Part shown: piece after piece, positions 1 to 9,767 of the stretch
Layout of the letters: every line of letters begins with the position of its first letter
Position numbering within the stretch: position 1 is the first letter of the stretch
NCBI GenBank assembly: GCA_039654915.1
Contig: CM077597.1
Coordinates: forward strand, 59,114,001-59,178,000
Source of the DNA: Aquilaria yunnanensis
Taxonomy: Eukaryota; Streptophyta; Magnoliopsida; Malvales; Thymelaeaceae
Reading direction: 5' to 3'
DNA: 64,000 bases
Translations under genes and position numbers: made by a program
Notes under the pieces: model-generated
Told to the model about the DNA's origin: nothing
The model's input: only the letters and a program-made list of their open reading frames with translations
Database searches by the model: none

Positions 1-801
1 AGAGGTCCAGACCTGGGAACCTCTGAAGGACTTGATGCCGAGCAGGGCAGAACCCGTCCTGGAAGGCGTCCTTAGTCATTTGGTCGGATTTGTCCTTCTC
101 AACCTCAAGGTCCTCCAGCTCATCCTTCAAATCTGCAACCTTCTTCTTCAGTGCCTTCATCCTCTTCTTCGCGTTGGGCTCCTTCTTCAAAGACTTGACC
201 TCGGCTTCAAGAGCTTTTTTCTCGGTCACCAACGACCATATGAGATTGTCAGAATCTGACTTATCTTTGAGAAGGTCTTGGTTGGCAGCAAGCATGCCCG
301 CCACCTGATCGCCGAGGTCAGCAATCTTCAGGGAGGAGTCCTTCTCAAGGTCTTCCTTCTCCTTCCGGAACTCCTCCCGAAGGGCAGCAACTTCTTTCTT
401 CGCAGCATCTGCCAGCTGCTGGTTCTTGGCGGTCAATTCCGAGCACGTGACTTTCGCTTTTTCTAAGGCCTCTAAGGCCGAAGCTCGGAACGCCGTCTGC
501 CTGGCTACCCGAACTCGGAGAAAGCCTGTGTACCCCAGCAGCTGCAAAAAAATGAACGCAACGTCAGAAAGAGCCAAGCACTTAGGAAAAAATTGAAGGG
601 AAAAAGGTGTGAAGAGCATACCTGAGCAGCATGCTCGGTGACTTTTGCGGTGAGGGTCTCGTCGCCCGGATGGGCTGCCACAATAGCCTTGAAGGAGGCC
701 TCTGTAAGCACCCCCTTCGAAATCTGCTTCGCCATTTCAGGACAGTCCTCGGAGTACAAGTTCATGTCCCCCGTGAATGTCCGGAAAGGCTCTTTGGGTA
801 T
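1..801 (-). pseudogene. Antisense coiled-coil gene of a Tat retrotransposon (Tat-0), fragment
   Basis: This is the 3' part of the extra antisense gene of a Tat-type element, read right to left. About 622-770 encodes an exon ending in a ...VTEHAAQ-type stretch seen in every copy in the window. A GT-AG intron follows at about 542-621 (minus-strand donor at 620-621, acceptor cag at 542-544), then a Lys/Glu-rich heptad-like coiled coil runs down to base 1. The same exon borders occur at 3667-3744, 50212-50306 and 57389-57477. The host element must be plus-oriented, with its pol left of the window. The gene is cut at 801/802 by the LTR of Tat-1. No function beyond a coiled-coil, probably oligomerising protein can be inferred. 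Confidence 0.75.
542..621 (-). other. Intron 3 of the Tat-0 antisense gene
   Basis: On the minus strand the exon ends in CAG, the intron starts GTATGC, and it ends in a T-rich stretch plus GCAG before CTGCTGG. Equivalent introns sit at the same place in Tat-1, Tat-4 and Tat-5. Splicing is inferred from the conserved GT-AG ends. Confidence 0.6.
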
Positions 802-1668
802 TGATGGCCTGGGGCCTCATCGTTGTGAGTCATGATGACTGTTGAAGAGACTTCTAGGAGGAAGAACGCCTGGAAGGTGGATCGCCCCAAGGAGAGTACC
901 TGAAAAGCTGGTAAACAGGGTTAGGAGGCCCCCGGAGTGTTTTTCCGGGGGGGGAGCCTCCGACGCCCAAGTCAGTGGTGGCCGGAAAAAGGAGAAAGTC
1001 ACTAGCTCAAAGAGAAAGGCAGAAAAGTCTCGCCTGGTATTTTCTCAGACTGTGGGAGCTGTCTTTCTGGCCAACCAACCTCCTGTCAAGTATTTATTTC
1101 CTGTATATATAGGAACACCTAGCCCGTTCAGATCATGAGACGTGTGCGGTCGGATGCTCCTGAACTTCTGGGCGTAGGGGACAGATACTTGGTAACCAGA
1201 TGGCCTCGAGCCTTGTGCTGAGACGGGCCATGATGTGATTCTGATGGCGTCTGCGCGTCAGGGCGACTTTTTACGTCTGTGGTGGGACGTGTCAGAGGCT
1301 TCCTTAAATGCTTCCTTAAATGCTCCTGCCGTACTCCCGAGGTCCCTGGGCGAGGTCATCCTCTAGTTCGGACAGAGCCTCTTCGGGAAGCATACCCTCA
1401 GTTCGGGGGTTCCCAGTTCCAGGGGGTTCCGCCTTCGGGGATATCATGTTCGGGCAGCAATGTCTGGTGCCACTTTTCCGAAGGCGCGCTGTTCACAACC
1501 TTGGGGGGCGAATAGAGTCCTCAAGTTTTACTGGCGTGCCGAGGCTCGGAGCTCTCCGGCTATCTCCCGAGGTGCATGATTCCACCTGTTCCCGGGAAGC
1601 GCCAGTTCTTCTGGCCATTGTTGTGGCAGGGTGTTCGGCCAGATTGAGGCGATAGCCTTTGGCTATCA
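802..1668 (-). mobile_element. LTR A1, 3' LTR of Tat-1
   Basis: An 867 bp LTR. In element orientation it starts TGATAGCC (plus-strand end at 1661-1668) and ends GGCCATCA (plus-strand start at 802). The same unit recurs at 10613-11480, 13230-14096 and 23001-23878. A purine-rich tract lies just inside its U3 edge, which makes it a 3' LTR and fixes the orientation as minus. The outer flank is ggtat (797-801). The partner end is lost, so no target duplication can be confirmed. Open frames inside it are not genes. Confidence 0.9.
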
Positions 1669-1685
1669 CATGCCCCCCTCTGGAA
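1669..1685 (-). other. Polypurine tract of Tat-1
   Basis: On the minus strand CCAGAGGGGGGCATG lies immediately before the LTR start TGATAGCC. This is the plus-strand primer site for reverse transcription. An identical tract precedes LTR A2 at 10598-10612. Confidence 0.8.
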
Positions 1686-2512
1686 AGCCGAAGTGGAGAC
1701 TTCAGTTTGCATCTCTTTCCGAGGTTGTCGTTGGGAGTCTTGTTGGGAAGCATAACCTGTTCCGAGGTCCCACCTTTTGCCCGAGGGTCTGGGCTGTTCG
1801 GCCTTGGCCTATTCTTTGGTGTCTCCGAGGCAAAGCCTGTACCGACGATACACCTCTTGCCCAAAAGTCATGGGCTGTTCAGCCATAGCCTGTCTCTTGG
1901 TGTCCTCGAGGTGGCCTGCTTTTTATTTCTGCAGGTCTGATGGCCAAGCGTGTTAGACTGAGCGGCTCGTCTATACTTTTTAGGGATGTCAAACGACGTG
2001 TCCCAATCAGGAGGTGTGTCCCGGTTTTCCAGGGACGTTTGGGGAGGCATGTCCCCTATTTCTGCGCAGCGGTTGACACACGGCTTCTTGCCATTGGAAG
2101 AGAGACGCGTCATTTACAGAGGGTGCGCCTTTTTGGGTGCAGCGGGCAGTTACGGCGATGGTTCGCCTCCAATGGGTATTTATGATCTCTTTTCGGCTAC
2201 CCACCTTTGGCCTATAAATAGCCCATTCCATCATAAGTCCCACTTACTATTTTTCTGCTCTCTCTCTGCTTTGCCCTCTGTTCTTGCGTTTTATCTTGCT
2301 TTCTGTGGCGGAGCTTCTTTAATCAGAGCTTTTCCTACCAACTTTCACGACGGCGTCCTCAGGCAAATCTTTTGGTGGGTTTTGATTTCCAGAGTACTCT
2401 GATTCCTCTATTTTTCTGAGTTTTTCTGGAAAACTGTTGTTGTTTTTTTTCCAAACTCGTCCTCTTAGTTTTTTCTGGAAACTATTTTCTTTTCCACCTC
2501 AAACTCTTTTCT
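1686..2512. other. Non-coding 3' region of Tat-1 holding the antisense promoter
   Basis: No convincing gene lies here. The stretch contains two degenerate copies of an 80 bp unit starting at 1771 and 1851 (caccttttgcccgag... and cacctcttgcccaaaag...), then a CCAAT box and TATA box, and a pyrimidine-rich leader before the ATG at 2513. The whole stretch is mirrored at 9768-10597 in Tat-2. Confidence 0.65.
2169..2221 (+). promoter_or_regulatory. CCAAT plus TATA promoter of the Tat-1 antisense gene
   Basis: CCAAT at 2169-2173 is followed about 40 bp later by CTATAAATAG at 2212-2221. This lies some 290 bp upstream of the antisense-gene ATG at 2513. The same pair occurs on the other strand in Tat-2 (ATTGG 10108-10112, TATA 10061-10068). 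Tat-5 has TATATAA at 55413-55420, 259 bp before its ATG. The promoter role is inferred from sequence and from conservation of position. Confidence 0.6.
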
Positions 2513-3353
2513 ATGTCTACGATGCCTGTTCCCGAGAGCTGGAAACCTCTTCTGGCCCATCCTTGCTGTACCACCCCCGAAAAACTAGAGAGGTGGAAGA
2601 AAAAATTCTTTCTTCCCTCTTATGCTGCGACCAGGCTGCCTCGTTCTAGCCATTTTGCTTTTTCAAACTGCGGCGACGAGGTTACCGTCTTCCGAGCCCA
2701 ACTAAAGGCCAGACTTCGGTATCCTCCCCCGAAGGTGGTTTGCGAGTTCTGCCAATTCCATGGCATTGCTGTGAACCAGCTTCCCCCGAACGCGTACTGC
2801 TATTTTAACGCCTACCTCTGCATGTGTGGCGTGTTCGGGATAGAGCCCCACATCATCATTTTCATGCAGTACTACAAGCTCTACGTGGTCCCGAAGGGTG
2901 GCTTCTATTTCCTGCTGCCTCGGGGATCCGGGAGCAAAAAATTCACCTTCACCTTCGACACGAAGGATAGCTGGCGGGGGTGGCAGCCTAAGTTCTTTTT
3001 CCTGAAGGTGGATAAGAACTGGTCTGATGTCCCGACCAGATGGGCTCAGGGAGTGCTGAACGCAGACGTCGTTGATCCGAGGATGCTGCTGACCCCACCG
3101 TTGGCTTCCGTGTTCGCGGATTTCGACGGCCGCATTCGGGCAGTCGCTGACTGGGTTCCCGAGGTCTCTCCTCGTGCTCTTTACCCCTTTCCTATCAACT
3201 GGAGGTTGATGACCGAAGAAGTCCTTCGGGAGCTGAAAGTGGTTAAGGAGCACGAGACTGACCTCAATATGCCCGCTCCCGCCATCGCCGGGAAGGACTC
3301 CTGGCTGGTCAAGCTCCTTAAGGGGGAGACTTCTTTCGAATCTTTTGCCGAAA

Positions 3354-3420
3354 GTGAGTAATCTTCCACCCCTTTATATTTTTTCCTCGGACATACGCTG
3401 ATATTTCTTCTCTTTTCCAG
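3354..3420 (+). other. Intron 1 of the Tat-1 antisense gene
   Basis: A 67 bp intron with donor GTGAGT and acceptor TTTTCCAG. Splicing splits an AAG codon (phase 1). The same phase and flanking residues occur at 56555-56624 in Tat-5 and on the minus strand near 8865-8933 in Tat-2. Confidence 0.7.
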
Positions 3421-3666
3421 AGATGGGCGATGGGGCTGCCGCTTATTACAAGGCCCTCTTTTCTGGCCAAAATCCCTGAGGGGAAGATCCCCTTGGAGCC
3501 CTTTTGGACAATCACGGAGGATATGAATTTGTTCTCCGACGATTGTCCAAAAATGACAAAGGAGATTTGGAAGGGGATGACCACTGACGCCTCCTTCCGG
3601 GCCATTGCGGCGGCTCACCCGAGGGATGATACCCTTGCCGCAAAAGTCACCGAGCATGCTGCTCAG

Positions 3667-3744
3667 GTATAGTCTTTACACTCTGTTTCCTCAATTTTCT
3701 AATTGTTTAGACTTGTACTAACCTGGACTTTTGCCTTGCCGTAG
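3667..3744 (+). other. Intron 3 of the Tat-1 antisense gene
   Basis: A 78 bp intron with donor GTATAG after GCTCAG and acceptor CCGTAG before CTGCTGG. Its position is conserved in Tat-0, Tat-2, Tat-4 and Tat-5. Confidence 0.65.
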
Positions 3745-4332
3745 CTGCTGGAGTATGCCGGTTACCTCCGAGTTCGGGTGGCCAGAGAGGCTGCCTCCAA
3801 GGATGCGACTTCGCGGGAACTAAGTGAAGCGAAGGCTTCGCTTGCGAAGCTGGTCGCCAGCAACCAGCAGCTGGCAGCCGATTGTTCTCAGCAAATCGCC
3901 GCCGTTCGGGAGGAGTTCTCGAAGAAGAGAGAAGAACTTGAAAAGGACTCCTCCCGGAAGATTGCCGACCTCGGCGACCAAGTAAAGGGGCTGCTCGCCA
4001 CCAACGGAGATCTTGTCAAGGATAAGGCTGTTTCTGACAGTCTTGCGGCGAGGTTGACGGATGAGAACAATGCTCTCCGAGCCGAGGTCGAGGCTCTGAA
4101 GAAGGAGTCCGGAGGGACGCTGGGGATAAGCGAGCTGGAGGAGGAGATTGCTGAGCTGAGGGACGAGCTCAACGACCTTGGCGTTCAAAAACATACTTCT
4201 GATCAAATGGCCAAGGTCGCCCTTCAGGACGGCTTCTGCCTTGCTCGGCATCAAGTCTTGCAGAGGTTCCCAGATTTGGACCTCTCTTTTCTGGAGGGCC
4301 TAAATATTGCTGAGGGACCTCGGTGGCAGTGA

Positions 4333-5156
4333 TCTAAGGCCGAGCATCTGAAGCTTCCTGGTCTTCGTCCGCCCAGCTCTCCCTAGTTTGTTTTAGGGCT
4401 CCTCTTATTTTTCTCCTTTGTGCTCCTTCTTTGGGCACTTCTTTTGTAAGGCAGCGTTCGCTCTAAATGAACAATCTTTTGGCTAAGTCCTTTCTTGCAA
4501 GTTTCTTCATTTCCACTGTCCCGAACACGTTTGCTCAAGAGACTTTCGGAAAACCTGCAACCAAAGAAACTTTTTACCTTCCTTTGTCCCGAGTGTGCTC
4601 GCTCAAGAGACTTTCTGGAAAGTTTGTAAAAATTTGGCTAAGTCTTTCGCAGGCTTTTTGTTCCCTTTTATCCCGAACATGTTCGCTCAAGGGACTTCGG
4701 AAAACCTTCAGCCAAATTTTTCTGTCTTCCTATTGTCCCGAGCATATTTGCTCAAGGGACTTAGGAAAATTTTCACGAGATTGCTCATTTCCCTTTTTCC
4801 CGAGCACGTTCGCTCAATGGTGTTCGGAAATTACTTCTGCTTTTGTTTTGGCGTGTACCTTTGCGAGATTCTTGCTTTCCCTTTTTCCCGAGCATGTTCG
4901 CTCAAGGGTGTTCAAAAAATTTTCTCTGCACTGATTATGCCGAGTACCTTTGCAAGATTCTTGTTTCCCATTTTTCCCGAGCATAGTGGCTCAAGGGACT
5001 TCGGGAAGTCACATCTGCTTTTTTCGTGGCGAGCACCTTCGCGAAATTCTGTCTTGGACAATTTGGTATACTTAAAAAATTTTCTCAAGACCATTCTTCT
5101 CCAGACCATTCTGTACTAAGAATATTTCTTGTACAATATATCTCCTCCGCTCAACC
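4333..5156. repeat. Spacer between antisense gene and pol with repeated hairpin motif
   Basis: Seven degenerate copies of a 24 bp motif of the form TCCCGAGCatgttcGCTCaaGGGA start at 4519, 4587, 4671, 4736, 4798, 4886 and 4975, spaced 62-89 bp. TCCCGAGC can pair with GCTC-GGGA around a 6-base loop and a 2-base bulge, so each copy could fold. Flanking text such as cttcggaaa recurs after most copies. The short open frames here are in low-complexity T-rich DNA and are not supported as genes. Repeat-rich 3' untranslated regions are known in Tat/Ogre elements. This array is not present in the matching spacers of Tat-4 or Tat-5. Confidence 0.75.
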
Positions 5157-8017
5157 TTAGGCGTAGAATGTTTTCAAGGCGTCTGAATGCCAAGTGTTTT
5201 TCAATTCTACGCCTTCGGCGTCGCCAAGCTTGTACACGCCTTTTCGTACTTCAGCGAGAACCAGATAAGGTCCTTCCCAATTTGCGCGAAGTACTCTGTG
5301 AGATTGCCTTCGGGGTGCAAAGTCGGCCTTTCGGAGAACGAGGTCTCCTTTTTTGATTTCTTTTGGCCTGGCTTTTAAGTTAATAGCCACGGCCACTCTT
5401 TTCTGGAAAGCTTTTCTTCTCAGCTCGGCTATTTCTCTATGTTCGGCCACAAGGTCGAGCTTAGTTCTCAGACCAAGGTCGTTTCCGCCTTCATCAAATA
5501 CTTGCACCCGTATTGAAGGCTGAACTATCTCTATTGGGATAATGGCCTCTGTTCCGAAGACGAGTGAGAAGGGAGTTTCCCCTGTGGCTCTTCGTGGCGT
5601 CGTTCGGTAGCTCCATAATACACTTTGGAGTTCTCCTGGGCATTTCCCCTTGGCTTCCCCAAGTCTCTTTTTCAGGCCATCTTTTATGGTCCTGTTTGAT
5701 ACTTCCACCTGCCATTGCTTTGGGGGTGAGCTACTGGGGCGAAGTGCATCTTTTTTCCGAGGTCGCTGATGAATTCCTGGAATCCTTTGTCTATGAAATG
5801 GGATCCATTATCAGCTACTAGTACCCTCGGTATGCCAAATCTGCATATGATGTTCTTCCATACGAACTTCTGCACTTCTTTTGCCGAGATAGTTGCTAGT
5901 GGTTCTGCCTCTACCCACTTTGAGAAATAGTCCACTGCTACCACGCAGAATTTCACGCCTCCGGGCGCTGTGGGGAGTGGCCCAATAAGGTCTATACCCC
6001 AAACTGCGAAGGGCCAAGGATAGTCTGCCGACGTTACCATTTCCGAGGGTATCCTCTGGATTTTTGCATGTCTCTGGCAACTACCGCACTTCTGGACGAA
6101 CTGCCTTGCGTCTTTTCTCAGGGTAGGCTAGAAGTATCCTTGGCGGAGTATCACTGCTGCAAGGGCATCAGTTCCAATGTGCGAACCGCACATGCCTTCG
6201 TGAACTTCTTCGAGGACCATCTCAGTATCCTCTTCGCCCACACATCTCTGCAGCGGATTTGCATATCCTTGCCGATATAACTCTTCACCAATCAGGAAGA
6301 ATCTTCCGGCGCGTCTACGCAGTCTTGCAGCATTGCCGGCGTCTTCGGGAAGCTCATTCTCTGTGAGGTATCTCTTTATGGGGTCAATCCACCCTATTCC
6401 CGAGGTAGTTACGCTTAGCACGGAGATGCTTGGATGGTCTAGCACCTCGGTGTATGTTTTGGACTTCGCTAAGCAATCCGCCTCAGTGTTATTCCGCCGG
6501 GGTACATTTTCGATCCGCACAGCGTCAAACTCTTGGATGAGTTTTGTTACCAGCTCGTGGTATTTTGCCAAGATTGGGTCCTTCGCCCCATAATCTCCTG
6601 CCGTCTGCCGAACTACCAGCTGGGAATCGCTGTGAGCCCTTAAGTTTCTCACGCCAATCTTTCTGGCCAAGCGTAATCCCGCTATGAGGGCTTTATACTC
6701 AGCCACATTATTGGTGACGTTGAAGCTGAACTTGATAGCCTTCATCACCTCTAGGCCTTCGGGTCCTCTGATAACTATTCCAGCTCCCTGGTGTTCAGAC
6801 CCCAAGGCTCCGTCAACATGCAAGGTCCATTCTGGCTCACCTTCTTTCGGATCTGAGTGGTTCTCCTCAGTGGTGGGTATTTCGGCGATAAAATCTGCCA
6901 ATGCTTGGGCTTTTATGGCCTTCCGAGGCTCATACGTGATTTCGTGTTCGCCAAGCTCTATGCACCACTTGGAGAGCCTTCCCGAATGATCAACTCTCTT
7001 CATAACATCCCGTAGTGGTAGACTACTTCGGACGATGATGGGGTGAGCCTGGAAATATGGTCGCAGTCTTCTTCCTGCAAGCACCAAGGCGTATATAGCT
7101 TTTTGAAGCAAAGGGTACCTGACTTCGGCGCCATGCAGGGACTTGCTAACGTAGTAGACCGGCCATTGTTTCGGCCCTTCTTCTTTCACTAGGACCGAGC
7201 TCACGGTCTTTTCTATGACGACGAGGTACAGTATGAGGGGTTCTCCCTCCCGAGGTTGTCGTAGAGTCGGCAGGCTGGCCAGGTAGACTTTGAGTTCTTC
7301 CCAGGCCTTTTGGCAATCTTTGTCCCAAGGATGATTGTTTCTTCCGAGGTCGCCTTCCATCTTTGCTGCCTTTGTGAGGACTTTGAAGAAAGGCCTGCAC
7401 CTATCTCCGTACCTGGAAATAAACCTGCTCAGAGAGGTTATTCTTCCGGTTAGTCTCTGCACGTCTTTGACAGTGGCAGGAGTTCGGAACTCAAGCAGAG
7501 CCTTAATCTTCTCAGGATTGGCATCGATGCCTCTTTCGGATACCATGTACCCATGGAATTTTCCCGAGGTCACGCCGAAGATACACTTCTCGGGATTAAG
7601 GCGAATCCCGAAGGCTCTGAGCTTTTGGAAGGTTTCCTCCAAATCTGCAACGTGGTAGCCGGGCAGCTTGCTTTTGACTATCATATCATCAACATATACC
7701 TCCATGTTTCTCCCCATTTGGTCCTTGAAGACCTTGTTCATCAATCTCTGGTAGGTGGCTCCTGCATTTTTGAGCCCGAAGGGCATTCTGACATAGCAGT
7801 ACGTTCCTCCCTCGGTGATGAAGGCAGTTTTCTCTTCATCTTTGGGGTCCATCCTTATCTGATGGTAGCCGCTGAAGGCATCTAGGAAGCTCAGGAGCCC
7901 GTATTCGGCCGTTGAATCTACCAGTTGATCTATTGGCGGGAGGGGAAATGAGTCTTTTGGGCAAGCATCGTTCAAGTTTCTGAAATCAATGCACATCCGG
8001 AGTTTGCTGCTAGCTTC
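5157..8017 (-). pseudogene. pol: Tat-1 pol: RT, two RNase H domains and integrase, 5'-truncated
   Basis: Read from 8017 leftwards. Reverse transcriptase keeps LDAFSGY and the YVDD catalytic motif (about residues 47-53 and 111-114 of the open frame). A first RNase H follows whose usual first Asp is missing (LYLVVIEK where TDAS is expected). Next comes a second, archaeal-like RNase H (HVDGA, AEYKAL, SDSQLV, TEADCLA), then an integrase HHCC finger, DDE core and GPY-type end (WEGPYLV). Dual RNase H marks the Tat lineage. Lesions are a stop at 6128-6130 where other copies have Trp (YF*PTL), a 1-base deletion near 5706 just before the catalytic Glu, and loss of everything upstream of mid-RT at about 8017. 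Gag and protease are absent. The normal stop is at 5157-5159. Confidence 0.92.
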
Positions 8018-8030
8018 TCTGGCCACCCGA
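8011..8030. other. Junction of Tat-1 pol with Tat-2 antisense gene
   Basis: To the left is minus-strand RT of Tat-1. To the right is minus-strand exon 4 start of the Tat-2 antisense gene. Read on the minus strand, gtggccagagaagct at the join resembles gtggccagagaggct at 3779-3793 of Tat-1, so 12 to 15 bases of near-homology lie at the join. It marks a deletion or rearrangement and not an insertion, because neither side shows an LTR end. Confidence 0.75.
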
Positions 8031-9767
8031 ACTCGGAGGTAACTAGCGTACTCCAGCAGCTACGGCAAGGCAAAAGTCCAGGTTAGTACAAGTCTAAACA
8101 CTTAGAAAATTGAGGAAAAAGAGTGTAAAGACTATACCTGAGCAGCATGCTCGGTGACTTTTGCGGCGAGGGTATTATCCCTCGGGTGAGCCGCCGCAAT
8201 GGCCCGGAAGGAGGCGTCAGTGGTCATCCCCTTCCAAATCTCCTTTTTCATTTTTGGACAATCGTCGGAGAACAAATTCATATCCTCCGTGATTTTCCAA
8301 AAGGGCTCCAAGGGGATCTTCCCCTCAGGGATTGTGGCATCGCGCAGGGCCCATTTCCTCTCATGAATGGCCCTCCAGCCGGCAGTAAGAGGCTCCTCTG
8401 AAAGTGAAAAGGAAGTTAGGAGTAGAAGAAAAATTCATGAAAAGCAAAGGAGCTGAACTTCACCTGAAGGCATAACTGGAGGAACCTCGGAGACAGTGTC
8501 CTCAGGATCCTCGTGCCCCTCGGAAGAAAGACCCTTACCCTTCTACCGATACCGCTTCTCGGTAGTAGGTACTTCTACCACTACAGTGTTTCTGGGGGAC
8601 TCGAGGTCGGGAGGAGGCACCTCGGCGGAAGTAGCGGGGACCTCGGCCGGTGGAATTGCAACAAGACCAGCCTCTTCGCCAGCTTCTTCTTCCGAAAGCT
8701 CTGGCTGAGGAGGCTGGACAGCCTTCCTAGCTCGCTTCGCCGAGGGCCCCGCCCCTGTCGTCTTCCTTCTTCGGGAAGCCGCCTTCTTTGTCTGCTCCCC
8801 CTTCTCCACTTGGCCAGAAAAGAGGGCCTTGTAATAGGCGACAGCGCCATCGCCCATCTCTGACAGAGAGAAGAAATATCAGCGTAAGTCCGAGGAAAAA
8901 GTATAAAGGGGTGGAAGATTACTCACTTTCGGCAAAAGATTCGAAAGAAGTCTCCCCCTTAAGGAGCTTGACCAGCCAGGAGTCCTTCCCGGCGATGGCG
9001 GGAGCGGGCATATTGAGGTCAGTCACGTGCTCCTTAACCACTTTTAGCTCCTGAAGGACTTCTTCGGTCATCAACCTCCAGTTGATAGGAAAGGGGTAAA
9101 GAGCACGATGAGAGACCTCGGGAGCCCAATCAGCGACTGCCCGAATGCGGGGGTCGAAATCTGCGAACACGGAAGCAAACGGTGGGGTCAGTAGTATCCT
9201 CGGATCAACGACGTCTGCGTTCAGCACTCCCTGAGCCCATCTGGTCGGGACATCAGACCATTTCTTATCCACCTTCAGGAAAAAGAACTTTGGCTGCCAC
9301 CCCCGCCAGCTATCCTTCGTGTCGAAGGTGAAGATGAATTTTTTGCTCCCGGATCCCCGAGGCAGCAGAAAATAGAAGCCACCCTTCGGGACCACGTAGA
9401 GCTTGTAGTACTGCATGAAAATGATGAAGTGGGGCTCTATCCCGAACACGCCACACATGTAGAGGTAGGCGTTAAAATAGCAATACGCGTTCGGGGGAAG
9501 CTGGTTCACAGCAATGCCATGGAATTGGCAGAACTCGCAAACCACCTTCGGGGGAGGATACCGAAGTCCGGCCTTCAGTTGGGCTCAGAAGACGGTAACC
9601 TCGTCACCGCGGTTTGAAAAAGCAAAATGGCTAGAACGAGGCAGCCTGGTCACAGCGTAAGAGTGAAGAAAGAATTTTTTCTTCCACCTCTCTAGTTTTT
9701 CGGGGGTGGTACAGCAAGGATGGGCTAGAAGAGGTTTCCAGCTCTCGGGAACAGGCATCGTAGACAT
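8018..9767 (-). pseudogene. Antisense spliced gene of Tat-2
   Basis: This is the mirror copy of 2513-3790, about 3 percent different at a rough reading. The ATG is at 9765-9767. Exon 1 runs to about 8934 and has one nonsense change at 9585-9587 (TGA where Tat-1 has CGA). Intron 1 is about 8865-8933. Exon 2 encodes M-G-D-G-A followed by a basic, Ala/Glu/Pro-rich low-complexity region and is longer than in Tat-1 because Tat-1 lost about 475 bp (equivalent to 8333-8809). Intron 2 is 8398-8463. Exon 3 ends near 8139 and intron 3 follows. Exon 4 is lost at the junction near 8018, so the coiled coil is missing. The N-terminal domain is the same Transposase_28-like domain. Confidence 0.8.

Larger units (their letters stand above)
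2513..4332 (+). pseudogene. Antisense spliced gene of Tat-1 (Transposase_28-like plus coiled coil)
   Basis: Exon 1 (2513-3353) opens with ATG and is uninterrupted for 280 codons. It carries a Cys/Tyr/Phe-rich domain with ...CEFCQFHGIAV..., ...YLCMCGVFGI... and ...YYKLYVVPKGGFYF..., which I recognise as the putative gypsy-type transposon family (PF04195). Intron 1 is 3354-3420 and rejoins in frame to give K-M-G-D-G. Exon 2 is then cut at about 3468 by a deletion of about 475 bp relative to Tat-2, which removes intron 2 and gives a stop at 3476. The remaining exon 3 ends at 3666, intron 3 is 3667-3744, and exon 4 is a long coiled coil ending at 4330-4332. The gene runs antisense to and converges on Tat-1 pol. 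Its function is unknown. In related Tat/Retand elements an antisense ORF in this position is known. Confidence 0.8.

Noticed and set aside
842..1138. Open frames inside LTRs (for example 842-1138, 13270-13566, 1320-1655, 10626-10961)
   Set aside because: They recur only because the LTR recurs, run in both strands, and show no domain. They are not genes.
4519..4999. Possible CRISPR-like array
   Set aside because: Spacing is irregular, repeats are degenerate, spacers share text, and the DNA is a plant retrotransposon. It is a 3' region repeat.
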